A stretch of 64,000 bases of DNA, from contig NZ_MQVS01000001.1 in assembly GCF_001907235.1 (NCBI RefSeq), positions 62,001 to 126,000 of the forward strand, read 5' to 3'. Within the stretch, counting starts at the first letter, position 1. The number at the start of each line of letters is the position of its first letter. The notes beneath the pieces were generated by a model, which saw nothing but the letters and a program-made list of their open reading frames with translations, had not been told where the DNA came from and ran no database searches. Source of the DNA: Buchananella hordeovulneris. Lineage in GTDB: Bacteria; Actinomycetota; Actinomycetes; Actinomycetales; Actinomycetaceae. This document shows positions 18,242 through 26,800 of the stretch, piece by piece. The position numbers and the translations under genes were made by a program.

Positions 18242-19552
18242 TTAGATGACTCCCCACAAGAGTGCGGTCAGCGGCATGATGGCGAGCAGGGCCAACACGC
18301 CGCAGGCGTCGGCGATGCGGGTGAGGGTCGGACGCAACTGGGCGTTGACCACGTTGGTCACCAACAGCAGGATGGCCGCCAGCAGCACCGCGCCGCCGAC
18401 CACCGGCACCCAACTCGGCTGCAGGAGCGCCAGCGCGAGGGTGGCCCCCACGGTCAACACCATGCCGGTGATCACGCCGACAAGCACCTCCACGCGGGAA
18501 CGCAGAAAGCGGGTGGTGAGCATGAGCGACAGTCCGGTGCAGGCCAGCAGCGCTATCGCCGTGAGGGATCCCGCCAGGAAGGGGGCCAGGAACAACAGGG
18601 TCAGGCAGGCGCCGAGTTTGACGGAGACGACGAACATGTGGGAGGCCGCCACTTGGGCGGCTATGACGTCGGGGTTTAGGTCGTTGTCTATCTCCCCCGT
18701 GACCCGCACTGGGAAGCGGGCCAACGCCACCCAGGGGGCGGCCAGGGTCAGCAGGACGAGGAAAGCGAAGACGCCGGCCGCGGCCGCCGGGCTGGAGACG
18801 CCAGCGAACTTGGTTAGGGCGGCGAACACGCTCAGGCATACCCCGGCGGTGACTGGGCCCCATAGGGAGGCGTGGAGGTCACTGGGCAGGGCGAAGACCC
18901 CCAGGGCGCCGAGGGTGGTGCCCACCCCGGCGGCCAGCAACGCGGCGCTGTCCCACTTGTCCGAGCCCAGCACAGCGGCGGCGCTGCCGAGCAGTAGGGG
19001 CGCGGTGTGGACCAGCGACAGGGCGCCACCGCGGGATGGTACGCGGGCGACGACGGCGGCCGTCAGTACCACCAACAGTGCCCCCACGATGCCCACGGCG
19101 GCGGCTGCCGCCGAGTGGGTGCGATCAGAGGCGATGAGCAGGGCCGCGACGGCAATGAGGAGGGCGGCGGTGTGCGCCGACAATTGCAGCGAGTGGCTGC
19201 GCTTCCACGGGGCCTGGTCTTTCTCCACCGATTTGCTGACGACTTCGACGAGGTCGTCGTATCGTTGCTCGCGGGCGGCAGTCGCGAGCGGCTGCAGGGT
19301 TAATACCGACCCCGCGGCAACCTTCTGGGCCCGCAAGGATTTTTCTTGACCGAGGCGCTTGCCGACCGAGGTAAAGACCGCGTAGCCCTCAGAGGCGGCC
19401 AGGGTGTCCAGGCGCCCTAACGCCCGGGCCAGGCCCGGGAGCAATTCAGCCAGCGGCACCTCGGCGGGAACGGAGAGATCGGCGGTCTGGCCGTCGTAGG
19501 ACACGGAGATTGGCAGCAGGGTCGGCGCTGACGCAGGTGCCAAGTCGTTCAT
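18242..19552 (-). CDS. eccD: Type VII secretion membrane protein EccD (first copy)
   Basis: 436 residues from ATG 19552, which is preceded by GGAGGAGAG. The N-terminal 100 residues form the ubiquitin-like cytosolic domain (PISVSYDGQTADLSVPAEV...GSVLTLQP), then a linker with KRSH, then about eleven hydrophobic helices to the end. This is the EccD arrangement; in ESX complexes EccD dimers form the membrane vestibule. It is first in the operon eccD-eccB-mycP and is transcribed divergently from the WXG100 pair at 19756. A second protein of the same architecture is encoded at 22315-23655. Confidence 0.93.
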   Translation of the reverse strand: MNDLAPASAPTLLPISVSYDGQTADLSVPAEVPLAELLPGLARALGRLDTLAASEGYAVFTSVGKRLGQEKSLRAQKVAAGSVLTLQPLATAAREQRYDDLVEVVSKSVEKDQAPWKRSHSLQLSAHTAALLIAVAALLIASDRTHSAAAAAVGIVGALLVVLTAAVVARVPSRGGALSLVHTAPLLLGSAAAVLGSDKWDSAALLAAGVGTTLGALGVFALPSDLHASLWGPVTAGVCLSVFAALTKFAGVSSPAAAAGVFAFLVLLTLAAPWVALARFPVRVTGEIDNDLNPDVIAAQVAASHMFVVSVKLGACLTLLFLAPFLAGSLTAIALLACTGLSLMLTTRFLRSRVEVLVGVITGMVLTVGATLALALLQPSWVPVVGGAVLLAAILLLVTNVVNAQLRPTLTRIADACGVLALLAIMPLTALLWGVI

Positions 19553-19755
19553 TCTCTCCTCCAAGGTGCCTCATCGTGCCTCGAACCGATGCTAGGTTCC
19601 TGGCTCTGCCCCAGGCTACTGGCGTCCGCCCCGTTTCTGCCCCATACAGGTCCGTTCCGGTAGACGGCGGCAGTAATATTACCTACTGTGTGCGTTGTCA
19701 CAGATAGTTTGCGACTGGGCATACTTATCTATCGATCCATTACTTGGAGGACAGT

Positions 19756-20067
19756 ATGGAAGGACAGCTTTCGGCAGCCGAAGGTGCAATTCTTCGTGGT
19801 GCAGACACCGTGTCCAGCACTCGCGAAGAGCTTCGTGGTCGGTTGAAGACTCTGGAGTCGCAGATCGCCGCCATGGGTAAGGGATGGGATGGCCCCGCTG
19901 CTGCGGCCTTCCACCTGCTTATGGGGGCATGGACCGTGTCTTCGCGTACGGTGACCGATGCACTGGAGGACTTCGAGGCCAAGCTACGCGGGGCGCAGCA
20001 AAAGTACGAAGCCACTGACTCCGCCGAAGCGGACGTCTACACCTCGATCGCCAAGTCGCTCGGCTAA
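19756..20067 (+). CDS. WXG100 protein, first of the pair
   Basis: 103 residues from ATG 19756 (TTGGAGGAC upstream). Two helices are joined by a WxG turn (GKGWDGPAAAAF), the hallmark of ESAT-6/CFP-10 proteins. Near the C-terminus KYEATDS contains YxxxD, the type VII export signal, so this may be the partner that carries the signal (CFP-10-like role). The long AT-richer upstream region (19565-19755) is shared with the divergent eccD operon and contains the perfect palindrome GTAATATTAC at 19673-19682. The second WXG100 gene follows after 23 bp. Confidence 0.95.
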   Translation: MEGQLSAAEGAILRGADTVSSTREELRGRLKTLESQIAAMGKGWDGPAAAAFHLLMGAWTVSSRTVTDALEDFEAKLRGAQQKYEATDSAEADVYTSIAKSLG

Positions 20068-20090
20068 ACGGACAGTAAAGGAGACATATA

Positions 20091-20375
20091 ATGGACTTGA
20101 GGGTTAACTACGCTGTCTTGGCCACCGCCGCCGCTGACGTGGCCGCGGGTGCGGCCCACATTGAGTCGATCCTGGCCAACATGGACGCGGAACTGTCCCA
20201 GCTGAAGAGCAACTGGGAAGGTGATGCCCAGCAGGCCTACCTGATCGCCAAGGGCAAGTGGACCGACGGCATGGAAAACATGCGCGAGGTGCTCGCCCGC
20301 ATTGGCCGGATGGTGGAGTCTTCGGGCGAGACTTACGCGTCTGTCGACTCGACCAACGCGCAGGCGTTCATGTAA
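20091..20375 (+). CDS. WXG100 protein, second of the pair
   Basis: 94 residues from ATG 20091 with AAAGGAGAC upstream. The helix-turn-helix carries the WxG motif LKSNWEGDAQQAY. The C-terminal TYASVDSTNAQAFM contains a second YxxxD, so both members of the pair have an export-signal-like tail, unlike classical pairs where only one does. It should form a dimer with the 103-residue protein and be secreted by the EccC system. A strong terminator follows. Confidence 0.96.
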   Translation: MDLRVNYAVLATAAADVAAGAAHIESILANMDAELSQLKSNWEGDAQQAYLIAKGKWTDGMENMREVLARIGRMVESSGETYASVDSTNAQAFM

Positions 20376-20390
20376 GAACGCTCGCTAAGA

Positions 20391-20428
20391 GGGGTCCCGC
20401 CTGTTCATGCAGGCGGGACCCCCCTTTT
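20391..20428 (+). terminator. Intrinsic terminator after the WXG100 pair
   Basis: A 13-bp perfect stem GGGGTCCCGCCTG with its complement, loop TTCATG, followed by CCTTTT. Confidence 0.93.
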
Positions 20429-20584
20429 AGCTGTGCCCGGATGTCTGGGCGTGTCTGGGTAGCCCTGCGACGGGACTGCGGGGACAACGCGGGCATTCGC
20501 TCCGGCCTCTGGTCCGCCAGGCGTCTGCGGCGGCTCGACGCGGCGGGCCGCTCGGCGACAGCAGTCTGCCTGGGTTCTTTCCGC

Positions 20585-22318
20585 CTAGCGTGGCGGCTCC
20601 GCACGGCGGGCGGCGCGGCGCGTACGCGGGGGACCAACGACGTGCACTTGCGGCCCAGCCGACTCGGGTGACTGGGAGGCTTTGCCGCTCCGGGGTTCGA
20701 TGACATGCACCTGCGGCTGGGCCGGGCTGGCGCCTGCGGGAGGTGTCGACTTGCCGCCCCCCGTCGGGGCGGGCTTCGGCCTACCGTCCTCTGTCGGGGC
20801 GGGCCCCGGCCGGAGCAACACCGAGCGCGACAACTGGGCAGTCGTCGGCACCGGGCGGCTTTCGACCTTCGGGATAGGCCCCGTCAGCCCTTCCGACGGT
20901 GGTGTGGTTGACGGAGTGGCTCCCGGCAGGAAGCCGCCGGGCACGCGCGGGGTCGAGCCCGATGGCGTCACAGCGGAGGGGCTTGGCGCGCGGTGGGTGG
21001 GGACGGACGACGCGACTGTGTGCAGCCGAGGGGTGGCCGGGCCCGGGCCGTTGGCGCGGTGGCGACCAGAGGGCTCCCCGGTTCCCTCAGCGCTGCGGCG
21101 CGGGGTGATGTTGGGGGGTAGGGCAGCTGCGGGGGCCGGGTTGACGCCGTTGGCGCGCCCAGTGGTCGCCGCCGAGTGCGGGGGTGGCACGGGGGACACG
21201 CGGGGCCCAGCCTGGTGCTCCCCACCGGCGGTCGAGGGCTGCGCGGTGCGCGATGACGGGGGACGGGTGGGCACCGCGCGCGGCCCTGCTGCGGGCGGTG
21301 CCGGGTGGGGGACCGCGGGGTTCCGTGCGCCGGCGCCGGTGGGTGCTGTGGGGCGTGCCGCGCCGAGTGGTGCGGGTGGGGTGACGGGGCGGGGCATCGG
21401 GATGGATGCACCCGGCCCACCCGGTCCGCTCGGGTGCTGGCCGGTGGGCGTGGGGGCGGTTGGAGCCCCGGGGTTTCGTGCGCCGGTGCCGGTGGGGGCT
21501 GTGGGGCGTGCCGCGCCGAGTGGTGCGGGTGGGGTGACGGGGCGGGGCATCGGGATGGCTGCACCCGGTCCACCCGGTCCGCTCGGGTGTTGGCCGGTGG
21601 GCGTCCCCGCCCTGTCCTTGCCGCCGGATGCGCCCTGCCCGACGGCCGCGCTGGGTAGCCCCGCGCCGGCGGGAACGGCCACCCGCGACCGAGCCCGCTG
21701 CGAATGGGCCTCGCCGAGGGAGTCGGGACGCGAGCCGCCACGATCCGCGCGGCGGCCACCTGCCGGGGCGGCATGTTGCGGCGGTGGGGGCGGGAGCGGA
21801 GCAGAACGACCAGCGCCCGCTCTACTCGCCCCGACGTTGGCGGGGCGGCGAGCGTAACCCGCTGACGCGGGCACCGGTTGGCGCACGTCAACCCCACTGG
21901 TGCCGAGCAGGCGATCCACCCAGTCCTGGCCATTGCGGGACAGCGCGACGGAGACAGCGGGCCCCACGACTGTCAACAACAGCAGCGTCAACAACCCGAC
22001 GCGGGCGAATGCTCGCCCAAGGCCCGGGGCCTGATTGGTGCCAACCCGCACCCAGGCGGTGCCCGTGACGTAAGCCCCGGGGGAACGGCCCAGGATCGCG
22101 CGCGTCAGCGCCAACACCACGAGTCCTTCCCCCACGATCATCCCCACGAAACCGGGTGAGGGACGCACTAGCCAGGCCACGGCCCCCAAGCCCGCCAGAC
22201 ACGCGACATCCAGCAGGTGCGCAGTCAGGAGTTTGCCGCCCGTCGCCGGGGCAACCTGCGGCAGCGGCGGGGCCCCGAAGGCCGGGAAGTGGGAATCGGA
22301 GGTTGCGGTGCGGGTCAT
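20585..22318 (-). CDS. RDD-like membrane protein with long proline-rich tail
   Basis: 577 residues. The first about 150 residues contain three or four hydrophobic helices with the GRSPGAYVTGTAWVRVGT segment seen in RDD-family membrane proteins. The remaining about 420 residues are rich in Pro, Ala, Gly, Thr and Ser. The tail contains a 51-residue block repeated in tandem (DNA 21318-21470 and from 21471, period 153 bp), and near the end two copies of a QVHVI/V-P motif before a basic C-terminus (RTRRAARR). The start ATG overlaps the stop of the second EccD-like gene by 4 bp, so the protein is translated with that membrane component. A role as cytosolic bait or regulator of the secretion complex is inference. 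Confidence 0.85.
   Translation of the reverse strand: MTRTATSDSHFPAFGAPPLPQVAPATGGKLLTAHLLDVACLAGLGAVAWLVRPSPGFVGMIVGEGLVVLALTRAILGRSPGAYVTGTAWVRVGTNQAPGLGRAFARVGLLTLLLLTVVGPAVSVALSRNGQDWVDRLLGTSGVDVRQPVPASAGYARRPANVGASRAGAGRSAPLPPPPPQHAAPAGGRRADRGGSRPDSLGEAHSQRARSRVAVPAGAGLPSAAVGQGASGGKDRAGTPTGQHPSGPGGPGAAIPMPRPVTPPAPLGAARPTAPTGTGARNPGAPTAPTPTGQHPSGPGGPGASIPMPRPVTPPAPLGAARPTAPTGAGARNPAVPHPAPPAAGPRAVPTRPPSSRTAQPSTAGGEHQAGPRVSPVPPPHSAATTGRANGVNPAPAAALPPNITPRRSAEGTGEPSGRHRANGPGPATPRLHTVASSVPTHRAPSPSAVTPSGSTPRVPGGFLPGATPSTTPPSEGLTGPIPKVESRPVPTTAQLSRSVLLRPGPAPTEDGRPKPAPTGGGKSTPPAGASPAQPQVHVIEPRSGKASQSPESAGPQVHVVGPPRTRRAARRAEPPR
21318..21606. repeat. 153-bp tandem duplication inside the proline-rich gene
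   Basis: Two nearly identical in-frame copies (51 codons each), the first starting at 21318 and the second at 21471, encoding PTGQHPSGPGGPG and PMPRPVTPPAPLGAARPT. The few differences suggest a fairly recent duplication and possible length variation between strains. Confidence 0.9.
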
Positions 22319-23655
22319 GACATCACCTGTCGCACTAGGGTGAATAGGCCTGCCGCCAAACTAGCGGCTGGCAGGAGCGTTAGGAGGCTGAACGCCTCCA
22401 CGAGATCCAAGAAACGACCGAAAAGCGGCGTTGTTGGTTTGGTCGTGTGCAGCACCGTGCCCACACAAACCCCACAGGCGGCCACCACCAGCATTGCCCC
22501 CATCGTGGCCGCCCCCACCTGGGGCAGGAGCGGCGAGCCGAGGGCGGTGGCCAGCACCAAGACGAGTGCCGTCAGGCGGGGCAAGGCACGCGCCCCGCGC
22601 TCGCGGTGGTGGCGCGGGGTCACCAGCAGCACGCCCAGGCACGCCAACTGCAGCGCGAGTGCCGCCCGCCCCGCCCAGGTAGCCAGTCCGATCAGCTGCA
22701 CGTTCAGGAGGGCGGTCACCGCCACCAGGGTGCAGCAAAACAGCAGCAGAACCTGGCCACGGGCGGTGGCTTCCCGCAGGGAGCGTTCGACCCGGCGGTG
22801 GGTGATGGGAACGGGAGCGACGACGGCGGGCGCCCGCACCGTTGGGGCCGACGTTGTCACCAGCGGTAAGTCGAGCAACTGGCTGTCCGGCACCCGGAAG
22901 GTGTATTGGGGGGCGACAGTCACACCGACGGTGGCCAGTACCTGCACGAAGGGCGCCAACTGTGTCCACGGCACCCCGAGGGTGGCCTGCACGGTGGCGG
23001 TGATGGCGAGGCCCGCCCAGACGTAGGCGGCAGTCAACAAGACGGTGCCACGGGTCAAGGTCCAAGCCAAGAGGGCCCCCATCAATGCCCCCCACGCGGC
23101 GAGGGTGGGCAGCAGGCTGGCGGCGGCCAGGGCGTCGGGTGTCAGCAGGCCCGCCACGGCCAGCCCGACACAGGCCGTCGTCGGCGGGCAGAGCCACGGA
23201 CTGGTCCACACGCGCCGCCGCGCCAGTAACGCTAGGGACAGGGCGAGACAGAGCGCCGCCAGCGCCCAACGCAGCCAAGCGGGTGCCCACGTTTGGGCCA
23301 GCCACACCTCTGCCACCAAGGTCGCTTCGAGCACGATGAGGATCCCAAAGGCGGCGACCAGGCCGAGCACGGGGTGGAACCAGCTGCGCGTGGCTTCGGT
23401 GATGGCCCGGACCTCCGCCTGCCGGGTGTCGGTGCCGCGGGTGATGGTCAGCAGGCTGCCGGGGGGCAGGTGCGAGCCGAAGACGTCGTCGAGGTCGACG
23501 GTTTTGCCGTTGTTGTCGGCGACAACCAGAGTGCCGGGGGTGTGGTCTATGCCCAGGTGGTCCAGGAGGCCACCCAGGGACGTGCCCGTGGGGACCGCGA
23601 CGTCGTGCCTGCCGTAAACGTCGACGATGGTCGCGGAAGTCAAGGAGCCAGCCAT
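22315..23655 (-). CDS. Second EccD-like type VII membrane protein
   Basis: 446 residues from ATG 23655 (AGGAGG 5 nt upstream). The first 90 residues look like the ubiquitin-like domain of EccD (TIVDVYGRHDVAVPTGTSLG ... LPPGSLLTITRG) and are followed by about eleven membrane helices. This is the EccD layout, not that of EccE, which has two N-terminal helices and a large cytosolic domain. Sequence similarity to the first EccD is low, so this is an old paralogue. A loop of about 45 residues in the middle (VPDSQLLDLPLVTTSAP...) is longer than in the first copy. It heads a minus-strand operon with the RDD-like protein and is divergent from eccC. Confidence 0.85.
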   Translation of the reverse strand: MAGSLTSATIVDVYGRHDVAVPTGTSLGGLLDHLGIDHTPGTLVVADNNGKTVDLDDVFGSHLPPGSLLTITRGTDTRQAEVRAITEATRSWFHPVLGLVAAFGILIVLEATLVAEVWLAQTWAPAWLRWALAALCLALSLALLARRRVWTSPWLCPPTTACVGLAVAGLLTPDALAAASLLPTLAAWGALMGALLAWTLTRGTVLLTAAYVWAGLAITATVQATLGVPWTQLAPFVQVLATVGVTVAPQYTFRVPDSQLLDLPLVTTSAPTVRAPAVVAPVPITHRRVERSLREATARGQVLLLFCCTLVAVTALLNVQLIGLATWAGRAALALQLACLGVLLVTPRHHRERGARALPRLTALVLVLATALGSPLLPQVGAATMGAMLVVAACGVCVGTVLHTTKPTTPLFGRFLDLVEAFSLLTLLPAASLAAGLFTLVRQVMS

Positions 23656-23797
23656 CCAGTCCTCCTAAGTATCGCGGCCGCGGGCCGGGCGAGCGGGACG
23701 CCCCCGAGTGTCGACGATAGTACGTGGCCTATGGGGCAAGTAGAGGGCGAATGCACCGGTAATGACCCTGAGGTCAACACCCGGCAATGATCCCGCG

Positions 23798-23803
23798 TAG
23801 GAT
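23798..23803 (+). promoter_or_regulatory. -10 box of eccC (TAGGAT)
   Basis: TAGGAT ends 6 nt before GTG 23810, which is in frame with eccC. Transcription probably starts at 23810, giving either a leaderless GTG start or a 42-nt leader to the strong Shine-Dalgarno at ATG 23852. Confidence 0.5.
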
Positions 23804-23851
23804 GCCGCTGTGTCTACGGCCACAGATATGGCCGCCCAAAGGAGGAACCCC

Positions 23852-26800
23852 ATGGCCACCCTAGCTCCGGGTAGTCGCACGGCCGTCGCTCCGGAAATGC
23901 CTGAGGGGCAGTTGATGCTGCAGGCTCCACCCGACCAAGCCGAACCGGCCGGGGTGGGCAACATTTTGGCGATGGTGCTGCCGATGATGGGGTCGATGGG
24001 TGTCATGGCGTTCATGGCGTTTTCCCAGAACTCCAATCCGCGCATGCTGCTCATGGCCGGAGGCATGGTAGTGGCGATGCTGTCAATGGTCGGGTTCAAC
24101 CTGTATCGCCAGATCGGCGGGCATCGGAAGAAGGTCTCGACGCTGCGGCGCGAATACCTCGCCTACCTCGGGGAGATGCGCGAGACGGTGCGGACGGTGG
24201 CCAAGCAGCAGCGGGCCTGCGTCAGCTGGCACTTGCCCAACCCGGACACGTTGGTGTTGCTGACGGAGGACGGGGTGCGCCTGTGGGAGCGGGATATGTC
24301 CGACCCGGGTTCGCTGAGCGTGCGCCTGGGCACTTCGCAACAGGATCTGGCGATGGAACTGGTGGAGCCGGAGTTGCCGGCCCTGGCCAACCCCGACGTC
24401 GTCTGCCACTCGGCGCTGAGCCGGTTCCTGGCGGCCCACTCCACGGTGGATCAGATGCCGTTTGGGGTGATGCTGGGTGACTTCAGCCATTTTGAGCTGT
24501 GTGGTCAGGTCGCGGACACCCGCAGCCAGGCCCGGGCTTTGCTCACCCACTTGGCGACTTTTTTGTCTCCCGAAGCTTTGCGCATCGCGGTCCTGACCAC
24601 TCCGGAGGCGGCAAGCCAATGGGAATGGCTGAAGTGGCTACCGCACGCCCGCTCCACGCAGAGCACCGACGCGCTCGGGGCCGCCCGCCTGGTATCGACG
24701 GACGCGGCAGAGCTGGCAGGCCTGTTGGGGGAGGAACTGACCGGACGATCCCCGTTCACGCCGCGCGGCGATCACACCGACTGGCCGCACCTGCTGCTGG
24801 TGCTGGATGGTCAGCAGGCCCCGGCCGGGATTCTGCCGCTCATCAACGGGGCGGAGGGGGTCACGGTGGTGCGCCTGATGGCGTCGTGGGGCGCCTTGAC
24901 CAGCCGGACCACGGTGCGCATGGTGTTGCGGCCAGGGACCGACGAATCCGATCCCGGGCAGATGGAGGTGTTGCTGCTCGACCATCCGCCGCTGGAGACC
25001 GTGCCTGACCAAATGGGGTTGGCGCAGGCGGAGGCGGTGGCGCGGCGGATGCTGCGGTGGCAGACCCAGTCGCGGCCCTCGGTGGAGGCGGCTGTCGGGC
25101 AGACGGACCCGAAGCGGTCGGTGGACCTGATGGAGCTGCTGGGCATCGGCGACATTCGCGACTTTGACCCGGAGCGGCAGTGGCGACGCCGGGAGGGGCG
25201 AGACCGGTTGCGGGTCCCATTCGGGGTCACCCCGGAGGGGGTGCCGGTGCTGATCGACATCAAGGAGGCCGCCCAACAGGGCATGGGCCCGCACGGGCTC
25301 CTCATTGGGGCCACGGGTTCCGGCAAGTCGGAGGTGTTGCGCACCATCGTGCTGGCGATGGCCCTGACCCATTCGCCGGAGCAGTTGAACTTCGTGCTGG
25401 TCGACTTTAAGGGTGGGGCGACTTTCGCGGGCATGGCGGATCTGCCGCACGTGTCTGCAATGATTTCCAACCTGGAGTCGGAGTTGTCGCTCGTTGACCG
25501 GATGCAGGACGCGATCCGTGGCGAGATGGTGCGCCGCCAGGAACTGCTGCGGGAGGCCGGAGCGTACGCCAACGTCACCGATTATGAGGCCGATCGGCGG
25601 GCGGGCAAGCACTCTTGCCCGCCACTGCCCGCGCTCTTCATCATTCTGGACGAGTTCTCGGAGCTGTTGTCGGCGAAGCCGGAGTTCATCGAGATCTTCG
25701 TGGCCGTGGGGCGCCTGGGGCGGTCAATGTCCATTCACCTGCTGTTGGCTTCCCAACGGTTGGAAGCTGGGCGCTTGCGGGGCTTGGACTCGCACTTGTC
25801 TTACCGTATGGGTTTGCGGACCTTCTCGGCTTCCGAGTCCCGAGAGGTGCTCGGGGTTGCGGACGCCTACGAGCTGCCGAACTATCCCGGGGTGGGGTAC
25901 CTGAAGCCGGGCACGGACCAGATGATCCGGTTCCGCGCCTCCTATGTGGCAGCCCCACCGCCTGCCCGTCAGGTGACGGCGGGCTTGACGACGTCTGACG
26001 GCTCGGGCCGGGAAGTCAAGTTGCTGCCGTTCACGGTGGCGCCGGTGTTGCAGCGGGAGGACACCCAGGTGGCCAGCAACGAACCGACGGTGCTGCCGGG
26101 AGACGAACGCTGGGTCGGGATGTCGGAGATTGACATTGCGGTGGAGCAGATGCGCGGTAAGGGCACGCCCGCCCACCAGGTGTGGCTGCCGCCGCTGGAG
26201 GTGCCCGAGACGATGGATAGTCTGCTGGGCGACCTGACTGTGACCCCGGAGTTGGGGCTGCATTCGCCGAGTTGGCGGCAGCGGGGCCCGCTGCGTATTC
26301 CGCTGGGCATCGTCGACTTGCCGCTGGAGCAGCGGCGGGCCGGGCTGGAGGTGGAGCTGGCGGGTGCCAACGGGCACGTCGGGATTATTGGGGGGCCGCT
26401 GTCGGGTAAGTCGACGGCGCTGCGGTCGCTCGTGCTGGCGTTGAGCTTGACCCACACCCCGCAAGAGGTGCAGTTCTACATCATTGATTTGGGTGGGGGA
26501 ACGTTCGCGTCGTTCGAGGGCGCGGCGCACGTGGCGGGGGTGGCCACCCGGGACCGGCAGGACGTCATTAACCGTATGCTCGCGGAGATCGACGCGATTC
26601 TGGCCGACCGGGAGAAGTATTTCCGGGCGCACCGCATCGATTCGATTACGACTTATCGGCGAGGGCGGGCGGCCGGTCAGTACGACGACGGTTACGGCGA
26701 CGTTTTCCTGATCGTGGACGGTTGGGACAGCCTGCGGGCCGACTTCGACAGTCTGGATATGCGGATCCAGACGATGATGGCGCGGGCGTTGACGTTTGGG

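Noticed and set aside
18246-19349. Plus-strand 367-codon frame over eccD
   Set aside because: It is antisense to the clear EccD and of low-complexity Ala/Arg/Thr composition.
20682-21857. Plus-strand 391-codon frame opposite the proline-rich gene
   Set aside because: It is the Gly/Pro-rich mirror image of the real gene, has no ribosome site and is not coupled to a neighbour, while the minus-strand frame is coupled to the EccD-like gene.
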